A stretch of DNA of 64,000 bases from Eucalyptus grandis (GCF_016545825.1 NC_052622.1:46544770-46608769), one strand, 5' to 3'. Shown: positions 21,213 through 33,300, counted from the stretch's first letter. The notes: generated by a model from the sequence alone, not told the origin. Made by a program: numbers and translations.

Positions 21213-22020
21213 TTGTAGGTGGGTGGCTGTTGAGGGCTAGCCACCATAGCCCACTGTCCTACTTCCTCTGTTGCATAGACTGGTGTATCCATTAGGTGTG
21301 CTTCATCGAGGTTCTCTTGTGCCAAACTCCTCATCATATAAGGATTATACCTTTTAAGCTTTTTGGCAACACCCACTTTAGGTGTAAATCTGGTACTTTT
21401 CAGATTTTTTGGTTGCGGTAGCTCCATAGATTGGGTTTGAATCCCTTTCATTTTGGCTGTTGCAGGTATCGGCATAGTGGTGAGAGAGGTCCCTTGCAGC
21501 AATTCATCCTGATGGCGTTGTTGATGAGGGGCTACAACTATTGGACTGATGGGAATTATTGATTTCGTTAGGGGCCCTGCTTCAACATTAGTTGTTGGAG
21601 GCAGTAAAGGAACACTCAGATTTGAAGAGGGAGGGGTTTTAGGTAGAGTTTCTTCGGTTTGCTCTTGTTTTTCGTGCGGATTATAAAAAGTCAGCCAATA
21701 AGGACTATGTTCTCTGACCTCCACACGCAGCCATTGGCCATAGGCCATCTTGTCTTTACCTTCTATTTTTGCCTCTTCAAAAGGAAAGTCCTTACAATAC
21801 ATTGCATAATGTCCTAGCTTGCCACAAGAATAGCAGAAATGGGATAGCCGTTCATAGCTAAAGTCTAGCCACATGGTTTTTCTATCAATACGAATCCGTT
21901 AGCCTGTCTTTAATGGCTCTTGTAAGTTTATTTCTACCCCCGCTCTCCTAGCTCTAAGTGTCGCACCCTCTTTAGTGACCACGTTGTTCGCGATTCTAGT
22001 TTGATAAGAAATTTCCTCTG
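21209..22020 (-). pseudogene. LINE ORF1, CCHC zinc-knuckle protein (N-terminus missing)
   Basis: The frame contains MWLDFSYERLSHFCYSCGK with a CX2CX4HX4C knuckle (CYSCGKLGHYAMYC). A low-complexity tail rich in Pro, Thr and Gln follows, ending PPTYK. Upstream, RRAGVEINLQEPLKTG continues the same frame through one stop at 21902-21900, so the ORF1 nucleic-acid-binding domain extends further but is cut at about 22020. The ORF1 stop and the ORF2 start share the bases ATGA, a compact arrangement suggesting reinitiation. ORF1 proteins bind the element RNA. Confidence 0.8.
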
Positions 22021-22030
22021 ATATTTTTGT

Positions 22031-22464
22031 ACTCAATTAAGATGATTTGTTGTAACGTTGTAGGATACATTTAGAGTACCGTAGAAATGCCCCTCGAATT
22101 TAAACATTGAGAATGAGAAACCCGAGGCATAAGTAGGTTTTTCATTCTTAGCGAATGACTATCAGGAAAAAAACTAAGTTTGAATTTGATTAATGCACAT
22201 GCCATTGGAGATGACACTCCTAACGTTGTCGTTAGAGTCCTATTAATAAAAAAAAATTGAAAAATATTTTCTACCTTTTCAGTATTTAGATAACAAAAAA
22301 TGTTTTTCCATAAACTGAAAATAACAAGTTAGATTGGAGAAAAATGGCTTTTGGAATTGGTGCATCCAGCTCTAAACTATTTCCAGATGTGAAAACCTGA
22401 TTTTTCGGCATGATACTGATAAGGATTAAATTTTTTTAATATAAAAAATAAATGTAAATGTCGA
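22031..22464. other. Unassigned intergenic DNA
   Basis: No gene is visible. A segment around 22370-22430 ('ccagatgtgaaaacctgattt', 'gatactgataagga') resembles 29990-30045, so it is old repeat DNA. Confidence 0.35.
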
Positions 22465-23520
22465 TCAAAGTCAGATCCTACTAGACTAAACCGATTCCTA
22501 GCCCCCAATTGCTCTACTAGATGACAATCTAACGAACAACCTTACGCTGAACCTAATCTCGACGTTAAATTGTTAGGGAAAGATTAATTTGGTCTGCCAA
22601 ATGAAGTGAAATACAAGGTTTGACCCACATGAAATCCATCGCTTATTCAATTTAGTACGTATACTCCAACTATGCAGTAATTTCTCAAAGGTTGATGGGC
22701 AATATGACTGATACGAGCGAGGTTAAAGATCATGAATACAACGGAGCTGACACGTGTACTCCATGTTTACTTTTATTTGAATCTAAACCAAGTCGATCAC
22801 TACATGAAGTGAGGATCGCAATTTTGAACTTTTCACCTACTCATTAACATCCCGGTCTGACTCATGATGCGAATCTAGTTAATCAGGTTTTAGTTAATAG
22901 ACCAAATGGATATGCTACTTAAGCACAGTGACAGTGAAAAAAGCAGGAACTGCATTGTCATTGGGCTCTGGCTACGGAAGAAATAAAAAGCACAAGATGG
23001 ACGGAGACCGATTTGGTTGGCACAGTAACGTCTTTACATTAATAACAAGATAGTGTGTACACCCTAATAACAATATAATGAGAGTAGCTTTTCCTGCGTT
23101 CCTGATTGAATGGCGTTCCAATGATGGGCAAGTTACAAACATAGGTATCGCTGAATTTATTTCTAGTTAAATTTATATGGCAGTAATATCTACAATTCAT
23201 CAGATAATTTCCTCATCAGTAAACTCGTCAAAATGAAGCGAGCCGTTTCAGCCCAGTCTAACCTTGAATGGCAAGACAGGGAATAGTTCCTACGTTTCAG
23301 GGGGTAGTTTTGGACTTTGGGGTTGATCCCAGCAACTGCAGGATTGTCTTCACTCCCATCATGGTTGGTTTGTTCAATTTGACCACAGATGAGAACGGTT
23401 TCAAAGTGATGGATTCATCCTTCCATTTGCAAGTTTGTCCCAGTAACGAAGATTGAGACTTTCTTTAGATTATTTCATAATACTATACGGAATGAAAAAA
23501 AAAAAAAAAAAAAGTCGGGA
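22465..23520. repeat. Dispersed repeat R, copy 3 (longest)
   Basis: The left part matches copy 2 (from about 14840) and the right part matches copy 1 (window 1-700), so this copy links the two and shows the fullest unit, about 1.05 kb. It ends in an A-run (23493-23511), after which the sequence joins a PPR gene remnant. Confidence 0.7.
23268..23456 (+). pseudogene. Second copy of the unidentified 62-codon fragment
   Basis: Same frame and length as 458-646, with start MARQGIVPTF and the DFGVDPSNC segment. Differences include Ile to Met, Val to Leu and Val to Asp replacements. Both copies stay open, but two copies over 62 codons are too little to show selection. Confidence 0.25.
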
Positions 23521-23524
23521 AGCT

Positions 23525-24185
23525 CAACGTTCATGTGTCTCCCTCTTGCAACATCTTGGCGACACCAGAGCGTTGAACCACGGCAGGTCACTTCACTCAG
23601 TCATCATAAGAGCAGGGTTGGATCAGGAAGTGTTCTTACAGAACAATATGATGAGGTTTTATTCTCTCTATGGCATCTGGATATGTGCGACATGGCCAGG
23701 GTAGAGAGGCCTTTGTGCGTAATAAGATGAAGGAAGCAGGGTTACAACCAGATGCGACCCACTTTGCCGGAAGTGTTGAATGCATGTTGTCATGCTGGGC
23801 TTGTGAAAGAAGGTTGGCTTGTTTTTCAGTCCCTCAATGAATATAATGCAGAGAAAACGGTAAGTCACTATGCCTGCATGGTTGATCTCCTGGGTTGAGC
23901 TGAACTGTTGGATGAGGCAGATAATATCATAAATTAAGTTCCATCAATTTTGAGATCTCTTCTGTGGAAGGCACTATTGAACAACTGAAGTAAACAAGGG
24001 AACGTTGAAACAGCAAGTAAAATTGCCCTGAGGTTAAGCAAATTAGAGCCTTAAACTATCTTCTGTTATCTAACATCTATGCATCGGCTTCGCTGTGGGA
24101 AGATGTTGCAGAATTTAGGGGAAGGCCGAAAGAAGTAAATAGTCGTAGGCAGCCTGGAAAGAGTTGGGCTCAAGTGGCATAGTGA
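23525..24185 (+). pseudogene. Pentatricopeptide-repeat (PPR) protein pseudogene
   Basis: A first frame reads LLQHLGDTRALNHGRSLHSV and then IIRAGLDQEVFLQNNMMRFY, the hallmark of plant PLS-class PPR proteins. Further on, in shifted frames, come MKEAGLQPDATHF, HAGLVKEGW-like, YACMVDLLG and a KALLNN…GNVETA segment, as in the E domain region. PPR proteins act on organellar RNA. The copy has lost most repeats, has several frameshifts and stops, and has no start. It is a heavily reduced remnant. Confidence 0.75.
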
Positions 24186-24822
24186 TCATTATTAATCCGT
24201 TGATTCTCAGTTTGTGATTGTTGCAATATTAATGAGGAAATGATAGAATCTTAAAAATTAAATCAAGTGAAAATATAAAAAAAATAAAAATAAACAAGGA
24301 ATATGATTTACTTTGAGTATCGATATCTATATCAACGAAAAAAGCCAATTACAAATAATTTAATATAATTGGGAGAATTGGAATTATAATCATTTGTAAG
24401 TCCGACTATTTTCACATCAAATGTAAGTTTAAATTCAAAATATTTGGATGTAAATTCAAAATACAAAATTAATATGCGATCAATATCTCTTTGTACGACA
24501 AACATAAGGACGTCATCCTTCTTCGCAACGTAGCTCTCCTTGTTCCAGGATCGTAAGGACGTCGTATTTTGTACGCCACTTTCAGGAGGACTCCAGGTAC
24601 GGCTTCTGCAGGACGTGGAAATTATGGCATTTTATACTGCTCTTCACGGATGATGTACTCCTGACTACACTTGAGAGCTACAGTGCATGTGATCACTTTT
24701 TCATGCCACTTTTACATTCAGGAAGTTGCAAAATATCAACCATGAGGTGTTCTGGTTCACTCGATCCCAGCGGTGTTAGCGAAAGGTAGCCACTTGAAGG
24801 TGCTCCACTCAAAGTTGTTCTA
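24186..24822. other. Unassigned intergenic DNA
   Basis: No gene or clear repeat is visible. The part 24490-24740 is less AT-rich and has short recurring 'aaggacgtc' phrases; I cannot assign it. Confidence 0.3.
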
Positions 24823-25713
24823 GGGCCGTTTGATTCAAATTCGGGGAAATGGCTTTGCATTTTCCCAAGTATTTTTTATTGAATGGACATTTTGCATTTT
24901 CCCAAGTATCTTTTATTGAATGGACATTTTGTGAATGCTAGTGTATTTGGACACTCAAAAATGTGTATATTTTGCAAAGTAGCTTTAGGTTGAAAAGAAA
25001 AAAAAAAAAAAGAGAGAAGAAAAGAAAAAAGGGAGGAGATCAGCTGGGTGGAGAGGGGAAATTCATGGGGGGAGGTGGCTCTATAGTGGTGCTGATGGTG
25101 GTGGTGAGGCGGCTGGTGGCAGCGGTGGCGACGGTGGTTGGGGGGGGGGTCGCACGACCTTAAGTGAGCTTGGGTTGCGTGACCCAAGCAACACCGCCCG
25201 AGGTCGACTAGCCCGGGCGACACCGCCACGACCTCAAGCAAGGTGGCTTGAGGTCGGGCAACCTCGGGTGTCGCCTAGGTCGCGCGACCTAGGCTCTGCC
25301 GCCCAAGGTCGAGCGACCCGGGCGATCCAAGCGACGCACGAGGTCCCCCGACCTCAAGCCACCTCACCCGAGGTGGCGTGACCTCAAGCGAGGCTTCCCA
25401 ACGGCCAGATCCGGCCGCTCGTGGCTGAGCGCCACCCAGCGCACCCATTGGCCGAGCTTCGCGGTGGAGTACCAAGGCCAAAGAAGACGATGAATAGTAT
25501 CTTATGAGGGCAAAAGAGGAAAACACAATTATAATGAGGGCAATATTGGAAAGAAAAAAAACTCATTAAACCTTGTATCAGCATTTCACAGCATTCCAAA
25601 TGCTAGCATTTGGTCAATGACACCTTCAAATGCTGAACCAAACACCTAAAAATTTTCCCAATGGGCTTTCGGAACTGAAAGCCCCTTGGGAATGCAGAAC
25701 CAAACGGGGCCCC
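24823..25713. mobile_element. GC-cored TIR element (family 2), about 890 bp
   Basis: The left end GGGCCGTTTGATTCAAATTC and the right end, read on the minus strand as GGGGCCCCGTTTGGTTCTGC, form terminal repeats. Inside is a 36-base tandem duplication ('ttgcattttcccaagtat…', about 24853-24930), an A/G-rich tract, then a very GC-rich core (about 25060-25470) of recurring 'gaccτcaag'-like words, i.e. gacctcaag and ggtcgcgcgacc. The same words occur in the element at 56048-56673. No transposase is seen, and the target duplication is not clear. Confidence 0.6.
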
Positions 25714-26299
25714 AGTCTCATTTGTACCAAAAGGGCACTGACGGCGGGTGTCCTGAGAAGGATGATACGAGAGCTTCCAGAAATTTAATATCATGAAGAA
25801 ACAAGGGGGGTTGCCTGCTTTGATTTAAACTGGGAAGTTTTGTATGAGAAATTCGAACAGTTACTTGGGATGAGCAGCGTAGAAGATGATGATGATTGTA
25901 GGAACCAAGGCCTTGGAACAGAAGGAATGCATGTGCAAGTTGTTTTTCTTTTAATGGTATAATGCTTTTTACACACCAAATGGCATAATCATATATGTCG
26001 TGCATTTGCATTGAATGCAGTGACACGTGGTCGCAATGAAGCTTGATCTGAGGGTTATATCTTACAGAAGTTCTCATATAATTCTAAGTCCTAGTTGAGC
26101 TCTCTCACTCGAATGAAGATTATGGACTCTGCTGATTTTTTTCCCCTCTTTCCCAATCCACACTTATTTAAAATAAAATATTTGGGTGAAGAAGATACTA
26201 TCTTGGACATTAAAGTAAAAAAAGAAAAAAACATAATGGAGGTTATATTTTAGCCTAAGTAAATATGTTGAAAAAATGTTAAATAAATTTAAATATCTT
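25714..26299. other. Unassigned intergenic DNA
   Basis: No gene is visible. Short open frames on the minus strand show no recognisable domain. Confidence 0.3.
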
Positions 26300-26925
26300 G
26301 GTTGCAAAGAAATAAGTACTCCATTCAATTCCAATATAAGTTACATTATAATGTTGGTAAAGCAATATTACAACTTGAATATGCAAGTGTTATAAGTCTT
26401 TAATATATGCAATGCATTGTACGAGACCTAATATTGCTTTTTCTGTATGTAAGTTGAGTTGATACATTAATAATCCAAGTATAAAACATTGGAAAGCTAA
26501 TATTGCAATTTTTGGTTTCCATATTAAGTGGATACGCTATATCTTGAGCAAGCAAAAAACAAGCGCGCATAACCCACTCAACAATGAAATCTGAATTCAT
26601 TACTTTAGTAACAATTGGGAAAGACACTAAATGGATTAGAATTTTATTATTGGATATCAAATTATTGCCTAGTCATATGCTTCGTATTTTTATCAATGTG
26701 ATAGTTAGGCTACTTTAACAAGAGTGTATAATAGTACGTCTAGACATATCAATCTAACAGATGAGTGCATAAAATAATTGATTCGGGATGGTACCATAAA
26801 AATTATCTACGTTAGGTCAAGTAAGAATCTGGCTGATCCCTTTATAAAGGCTTTACTAAGAGACATGATAAAGATGACCTCAAAAGAAATCAGGCTAAAA
26901 CCCTTTGATTACAATCACTAGTAAT
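26300..26925 (+). pseudogene. Ty1/copia RT-RNase H C-terminal remnant
   Basis: Across shifting frames the order is that of the copia polyprotein end: QLEYASVI, YAMHCTRPNIAFSVCKLS, then after many breaks VRSSKNLADPFIKALLRDM and KEIRLKP. The last block is the well-known copia RNase H terminus. Integrase and most of the polymerase are absent. Numerous stops show a long-dead copy. Confidence 0.8.
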
Positions 26926-27482
26926 AGTAATTTGACTTGATACCAGTGAATCACTAGTTATAAGGTTTAATGGGTAAAAAAAAAATATCAAAAATGATTG
27001 TTTGATACTAACATTAGTCCAAACATAACAAGTCAATGTTGTCTGTTATATTTGTCAATTGAATTAAATCCTAAATAAAGTATAATACAAATTAGTAATA
27101 TATTACCAGTAATGAAAACACAAGATAGATACTTCGCTTATATGAGCTTAGAAGTGATTTTTTTTATTTATGAAAATTAGGGTTACTTTCTGTAAAGCTC
27201 ATGAAATAGGTACAAGCACAAGGCCATAATAATACTAAATAAATTATAGAATTTCTTGTTGAAGCAAGAGATTAGTATATGTGCAATCTATCTGATTTTA
27301 TTAAAAAAAGCTGCAAGTCTAAAGCATAACTACGTGAAACTTTTATAGAATTTTAAGCTTGCATTAAGTTAAGGTTTAACTCTAAAGAGACTTTTATATA
27401 TGCATATTAATCTTATGAAAATTTTGGTTGTATATTTAAAAAAATAATTTAGAAAATTTTATTTTACAAACAAAATGAGGGA
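26926..27482 (+). other. Region between copia coding remnant and its 3' LTR
   Basis: AT-rich, non-coding. It ends with a purine stretch 'aaaatgaggga' immediately before TGTTGG, the expected polypurine-tract position of a copia element. Confidence 0.45.
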
Positions 27483-28030
27483 TTGTTGGTACTTTATTTG
27501 TAAAATAAATTAAAAGATGTCTTATCCCACATCGAAAAGATGTAAGTGTGTATGTGAACGAGATTTGATACTAATCAAAATTTATTATTTATTATTATAA
27601 AATAACTATTTTGTCCTATAGGAATAGTGCGACTATTAAAAAAGAAGCTATAGTTATTTTATTATTTTATTTTGATTTTATTTTATTTTTTTATGGTTAT
27701 TAGGCGCTCTTAATGTTTGGAAGATTGTATCTATTTTTTTTTTTATAGGTGTTTTGAGAACGTATTTGTTCACAATATAAACGACAAAGCCATTGATCTA
27801 ACTCTCACAAACTCTTAAGGACCTTGCAGGTTTTTCTAGAGATTCTCCCAATACCAGCAATTCTAACAAGTCTCGAACAATCAACGAGCTATCTCGATGA
27901 GATCTTGACATACCCAGCAACCTTTGTCTCGCTTGTGGCTCATTTGCCAATCTTGTCCAGTCTATAAACACTCCAACTATCGACCAAGTCCTGTTGGTCA
28001 TTGTGAATTTCCCACTACTAGTCATCGAAC
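27483..28030 (+). repeat. Probable 3' LTR of the copia remnant
   Basis: The segment starts TGTTGGTACTTT directly after the purine tract and contains 'cttatcccacatcgaaaaga', a phrase typical of plant copia LTRs. A TATA-like 'caatataaac' at about 27773 precedes a pyrimidine-rich leader-like part. The downstream edge is uncertain because the sequence runs into a tandem repeat. Confidence 0.5.
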
Positions 28031-29240
28031 GATCGCTTGTCGATCACCGCGCCTCCTCACCGTCGATCACTCATTTTTTGTCTGAATTCTAATATAGGAA
28101 ATTGCCCAAATTATATTCGATTCGTATATTCAATTGTTCAAATTTTCACTAAGTCAAGAGCCAATTGAAGCAAATGATGATCACGAGATTGCCTTGCTTA
28201 AGTTTGGACATGGTTTGGGTGAAGGAAAATATATTTGCCCAATTGAGTTTCCCATACATTTCTTTGATTTTTTTCCCACAGAACATTTGCTGTCTTTTGT
28301 TGGAGAAAGTCCAATAGTGACCTTCCGGGATGATATAGTTTTTGATCTAGGTTTCAACAAGTTGGTTACACTTCTCTAGTATCTTGTAGGTCACTCATTG
28401 GTAAAAAAAAAAACGGGATGATTCCTCCTCCTACCAGTCACTGGACAATCCCTTGCTGGTCACCGCACCCCTTCACTGCCAATCGCCCATTTTTTGTTCA
28501 AGTTCTAATCTAGGAAATTGCTCAAATTATATTTGATTCGTATATTCAATTGTTCAGATTTTCACTGAGTAGAGAGCCAATTGAAGCAAACGACAATCAT
28601 GAGGTTGCCTTACTTAAGTTGGGACATGGTTTGGGTGAGGGAAAATATCTTTGCCTAATTGAGTTTCCCATACATTTCTTTGATATTTTCCCATATAACA
28701 TTTACGTCTTTTGTTGGAGAAAGTCCAACAGTGACCTCCACGGGTGATATAGTTTTCAATCCAGGTTTTGACAAGTTGGTTACACTTCCTCAGCATCTTG
28801 CAAGTCACTTGTTGGTAAAAAACGAGATGGCTCCTCCCACTACTAGTCACCGGATGATCCCTTGTAAATCACCGCACCTTGTCACCATCGATCACCCATT
28901 TTTTGTCTGAGTTCTAATCTATGAAATTGCTCAAATTATATTTGATTCATATATTCAATTGTTCGGATTTTCACCAAATTGAGAGCCAATTGAAGCAAAT
29001 GACGATCACGACATTGCCTTGCTTAAGTTTGGACATGCTTTGGGTGAGGAAAAATATCTTTAACTGATTGAGTTTCCCATATATTTCTTTGATATTTTCC
29101 CATCTAAAATTTGTGTCTTTTGTTGGAGAAAGTCCAACATTGGCCTCCAGGAGTGATATAGTTTTTGATCTAGGTTTTGACATGTGGGTTACACTTCCCC
29201 AGTATCTTGCAAGTCACTCGTTGGTAAAAAAACAAGACAG
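28030..29240. repeat. Tandem triplication, unit about 410 bp
   Basis: Three head-to-tail units start at about 28030, 28446 and 28854. Each contains 'gatcaccgc.cc', 'ttttttgt.tgagttctaat', 'gagccaattgaagcaaa', 'cttgcttaagtttggacatg' and 'gttggagaaagtccaa'. Unit 1 holds an 81-codon open frame (28134-28379) that is 65 codons in unit 2 and broken in unit 3. The frame resembles no family I know. The units differ from one another by about 10-15 percent by eye, so the array is old. Confidence 0.75.
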
Positions 29241-29999
29241 TTCCGTCAAGGGAACCATCTTTATCGTTGGTTATAAGGGCTCATCAAAACTCTTAAGACC
29301 AGATCACATAATTCTTCGATGTAAAGAGCTAATATGTGACAAGGCGTAGCTTGGATCCATCAACCATTGAAGTGTATAGAGGGTCACTAGGCTTCGGGCG
29401 ACTACTAATGATAGCTAAGTAAGGAACATAGTCATCTGGAAAAATTAGGTAGGGATTTGCTCCCAAACCCAACGTGCTTGGCTTGGGCATGTGGCTCGAA
29501 AAAGCTCAACCTGACCTAGGGCTTGGGTTGAATCCAAAAATAGGAAATGGGTCTCCATTTGATTGTGTGAGCTTCATATGGGCTTAATCCACTGAGTCTT
29601 GAACATTCTAGGCTTGGCTAGGTTGGGCCTAGCTAGTCAGCTTGGATGGCCTGCCAAAAGTTGGGCTGGGTCAGGCTAGCCAGACAACCACTGAGTGGGT
29701 TAAGCCTAAATAGGCTACCTTGGACTAGGCCTAAACAAACAATCACTAGATGGGCTAGGCTAGAATGGGTTACCCATGGTTAGATTAGGCCTAGACAAAC
29801 AACCACTAGATGGGCTAGAGCAAGACAGACGGCCACTCAATAAGCCAGGGCATAACAAATTGCTCGAAAGTGGTCTAAGCTGGGTAAGGCAGATGAATTA
29901 GAGTTAGGTTTTTTCAGGTCAAGTTAGCATGCTCTGAACCCAAACTCAAAGGCGAGTTGGACACTTCTTCCACAATTGGTGTATCTGGATCCTGACTTT
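29241..29999. repeat. Degenerate GGCCTA-rich minisatellite-like tract
   Basis: From about 29440 to 29900 the sequence is dominated by variants of 'gggctaggc', 'aggcctagacaaacaacc' and 'cactagatgggctag', in loose units of about 55-60 bases. Nothing coding is seen. Positions 29241-29440 are unassigned. Confidence 0.5.
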
Positions 30000-30470
30000 T
30001 TTCAAATGTGGAAATCTAAGTGTTCGACTTGATATTGATAAGGAAAAGAAGCAAGTAGTTCTGTTTGAAATTTCTTGGTTGCCAATTCCTACACCAAAGT
30101 GCTAACTTTGTTTAGCAAATCAGTGTGATTCTACAACAGCAAAGTTGAAGAAGAAAAAAGGGAGGCAATCAAAACAAGGTTGCCAAGCTAGGCCAAGAAA
30201 ATGCAAACTTGGACACCATGACCCAAAATAGAAAAGAATGGAAAGCTAAAAGATTAAGAAATTGTATCTATATTTTACTTTCTCATAAAATGCTTGCATG
30301 CACGTAGGCTTTTTTTATAATACAATTGTATGGATAATAAAAGGAAAAATGTACTGAACAAATAAAGAAAATATTGTGCTATATATATACAATAATCTAA
30401 TTCTCTACATAGCTTGATTCTGACTATTGATAGCCACTTTGTATGTTAAGAATTCTTCACTGTTATAACT
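30000..30470. repeat. Duplicated segment Q, copy 1 (copy 2 near 43.7-44.1 kb)
   Basis: Shared landmarks with 43690-44110 are 'tgtgattctacaacagcaaag' (one change), 'agaaattg.atc.at.tatt', 'tactttctcataaaa' and 'agcttgattctgactatt'. The copies are colinear with small indels. No coding content is visible. Confidence 0.65.
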
Positions 30471-30952
30471 TTGCTTGTACGACTAGAGAATAGATTTCAC
30501 ACTCATCTAACAAATGAATCCACCATTTTGAGAGAAACCTAGAAGAGTTCGGGGTATCCATGGCTCATGGATTTTTCTAGTTCTTTTCCTAAGACTAAAT
30601 CTAAGACTAAATCTAAGACTCCTTATCAACAATAATTTGTGTCTAAACATTTTCGTGGATAATGAAAAAAATTTAAGTATATTCATTTTAGTAAACAATA
30701 TGAGTGATTATTTAAAAAAATATTTTTCAAATTATTCATTTTTCTGTGAAATAAATAGAGCTTAAAATCATGTGGTAGATATAGTTGACCCAAGCCGGAA
30801 TCAAAGTGTTTTGCCCATTTTGACCAAGTAGACCCAATAGGGCCAAGTCCATAGCCAAATTTGACCATGACTCATTTATTGAGTTTGATTTTTTTGAATG
30901 TTTTCCTCTTGATTTCTAATTGACATCTTTCATCACATCCAATAGTTATCTT

Positions 30953-30999
<47 letters not shown>

Positions 31000-31129
31000 C
31001 ATATCTCTTTTTTTGAGTTTACTACATTGATCCTTTAAAGGAGTTTATAGATTAAATTCATCTTCGCCAATCTTATGTGCGAGAATACTAATGCCAGCCA
31101 TGCCAGGCCCTGAACATGGAGCCATGCCA
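30471..31129. other. Unassigned DNA with (TA)n microsatellite
   Basis: A TA dinucleotide run with one interruption lies at about 30955-30999. A 12-base repeat 'ctaagactaaat' occurs about three times at 30590-30622. No gene is visible. Confidence 0.5.
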
Positions 31130-31615
31130 AGCATGGGCACTGGCCCAATTTCTTTATGGAATTCAACCCTTCAGGCTGAATCCAATTATTGGGCCCATGT
31201 GGCCTTTTTGATTATAGGGGCCCAATCTAAAAATTATAAAAATACGGCCTTCAAGGGCTTGGTTACTTGGGGAATTTCGCCTAAAAGATGTTTAAAGCGG
31301 GCATGCTAGGACATGGGCATCGTCACATCATATTCCACCGATCATGGTGCAGCCGCTGTTAACACAACTCGATTGGAAGGTTATTGAAGTCTTGGAGACT
31401 TCTTGCAACTAGAAAAGTACAATACGACTTCTCTCAGCATATCCATGCTTTTCTTATTTTGCTCTTAGTGAAATTCTTCATTATTGAAAATAGCTAATAC
31501 AACGTTGCTTATTTTGACATATTATACTTTGTACATGCCACAGGCAATCTTTTAGCATAGAAAGAATGTGGTTTATGTCGTAATTTTATCTGACCATTCA
31601 CATTGTTCTCCATCT
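31130..31615. repeat. Copy of the 8.3-8.7 kb segment, start of the duplicated PDC block
   Basis: The segment is colinear with 8286-8700. It marks the distal edge of the segmental duplication that carries PDC copy 2. Confidence 0.7.
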
Positions 31616-33300
31616 CTAGTAATGGGGGGACTTATACTTAAAACCAGGGAATAGAGTCAGTTGCTGCAGGTATGCCTTCCCACAATGGGCGAACCTCTTA
31701 TTCAAGCCTTTCAAGGATAGATTTTTATCAGCAAACTACCTAGACTTTTAGTTTAGAACATAGAGACACTCAAGGGTGCCAGAATGGTAACTTTTCTAAT
31801 TAGTTGGGCTGTATTTCTTAGAGAATTCTACCTAGCCGGAGAAGAAGAGATGTTTAGAGAGGCATTGAGAATTTTTCACAAACACACACTTTACTTCAAG
31901 GGACTCTGTCCAACACATTACATCATTTATACCTATTACAGGCATTAAGAGATCACAAATAAATATAGACCATGCTCACAGGTTTGAAACAAATAGAGGC
32001 TCTGGAAAATTCTATTGGGAATTATTTTGGGCAAAATGAACAATGACTATGAACAGTGATTTTCCTAGCCTATTTCTATAGTGACCTAGCCACAGGCTTA
32101 TCTTCTGTCGCGGGAAATGTAATCATAGTCTAAGTCATCAGAGTTATGTATTGCGAGCTGTTTTTTGCATCTTTGTTTAAGTTCTACAAGTTTGATGTCA
32201 AAGGGGGTGACTTCTCTTTGTGCTATCTGGGCATTCCACATGCTTATTCTACTTGAGGAGGATGCTTCTTCATGAGTCCTAGAGGATCCTAGAGTGTTGG
32301 TAGGCATGTTTGGTTAGGGCCAATTTACTAGTTGAGCATAGCAAGATGTGTCTAGTCCAAGGGATAAGGATAAAGGTCCTTGATTGTAGGGGTCTTGAGA
32401 GAGAGGGCCCCATCGGGCATAGGATGCCTCGTAGGGGTCTTGAGATGATTGTGCAAGATCGTCTATGTCTGTCATTTCCTATTTTTGTGATGAAGTTGTC
32501 CTTACTTGGTCTTGTGCTTGCTTGAATTCCTCAAGTGCTTCTTTGGCTTCTAGTGCGATACTATAATGATTCCATACTTATTCAAGGATGATCTTGTAAT
32601 CCTGGCATAAAGCTCTCTAGAGTTCTCTGTAATTGTATTCAACAGATCCAACACAATCGGGGAAGGATTTGTAAATACAGGCTTCCGTAAGGTGTGATTG
32701 AGATTTGTAGGATGTGGTTCTTATACCTTCTGGTGCATTGGCAATAATGCCATTATTTTGTACAAAAGCTCATGGACGTCGAAGAAACACAACAGTATAT
32801 ATTTTTGGTTCGGGCTAGATAGTTCTCAATTCTTGTTGGAAGAAAAGCTTCCAATGAATGGGAGGATAGAACCAATTGAGCATAGTCAAGAGTTCCTATC
32901 ACTTTCATTTTTAATGTTATGACCTAATGCAAATGTCCTAGTTAAGTTGGCGATAAACTTTCTAATCGAAAACTCAATAACTATTAAGTATTTATTAATT
33001 AAATACCATAATAACCATCAGAGTTTATTAGGAAAATCATATTCCTTCCAGATTAAAGAATGTATGAATGAATACTTGGAGTTTAATCCAAAAGGATAAA
33101 GAATTGAGCCTCCATAAAGTTTGAATAAATTCATGTGGCATTGCCATATGAGGTTCTCTAGATTTTCGATAAAGCTATCATTCTGGATTTGTTTAATGAT
33201 TTCCTAGGGGTAATCCAAATTTGGCTAGTCTCATATTCTCTCGATCTTATACTTTTAGTTGTGATGAAAAGTATGGAAAGCATGCCTCATATCGTACATA
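31616..33300. other. Insertion specific to the copy 2 block, about 1.7 kb
   Basis: The corresponding place beside copy 1 (8700-9058) holds an unrelated 0.35-kb stretch, so this is an insertion or a replaced segment. It includes a minus-strand coding-like region (32098-32900) and, beyond its 3' end on that strand, a TATA-like 'ggtataaatgatg' (about 31943-31931). The organisation of a decayed ORF followed by a promoter-like, non-coding region recalls retroelements or endogenous pararetroviruses, but no diagnostic motif was found. Confidence 0.4.
32098..32900 (-). pseudogene. Decayed long coding region, unidentified
   Basis: On the minus strand one frame is almost continuous for about 270 codons, with only a few stops. 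The last 69 codons are open (32307-32098) and end in DYDYISRDRR. Composition is protein-like: an aromatic-rich upstream part (NWFYPPIHWKLFFQQE), a charged helical part (ALEAKEALEEFKQAQDQ), then an acidic/polar tail. I do not recognise a domain. A polyprotein of a retroelement or pararetrovirus is possible. No polymerase or protease motif is present to support it. Confidence 0.35.

Larger units (their letters stand above)
17045..22030 (-). mobile_element. LINE (non-LTR retrotransposon), nearly full length, 5'-truncated
   Basis: On the minus strand the order is ORF1 (CCHC knuckle), ORF2 with endonuclease, reverse transcriptase, zinc-binding zf-RVT and plant-type RNase H, then a short 3' end finishing in A-rich sequence (complement of 17041-17090). 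The N-terminal part of ORF1 is missing, so the insertion is 5'-truncated, the usual outcome of target-primed reverse transcription. At about 5 kb it is the largest element in the window. It separates PDC copy 1 from copy 2 together with the other insertions here. Confidence 0.85.

Noticed and set aside
25129..25400. Possible CRISPR-like or satellite array from recurring 'ggtcgcgcgacc' words
   Set aside because: Spacing is irregular, units are degenerate and the stretch is bounded by element arms in plant DNA. It is a GC-rich transposon core.
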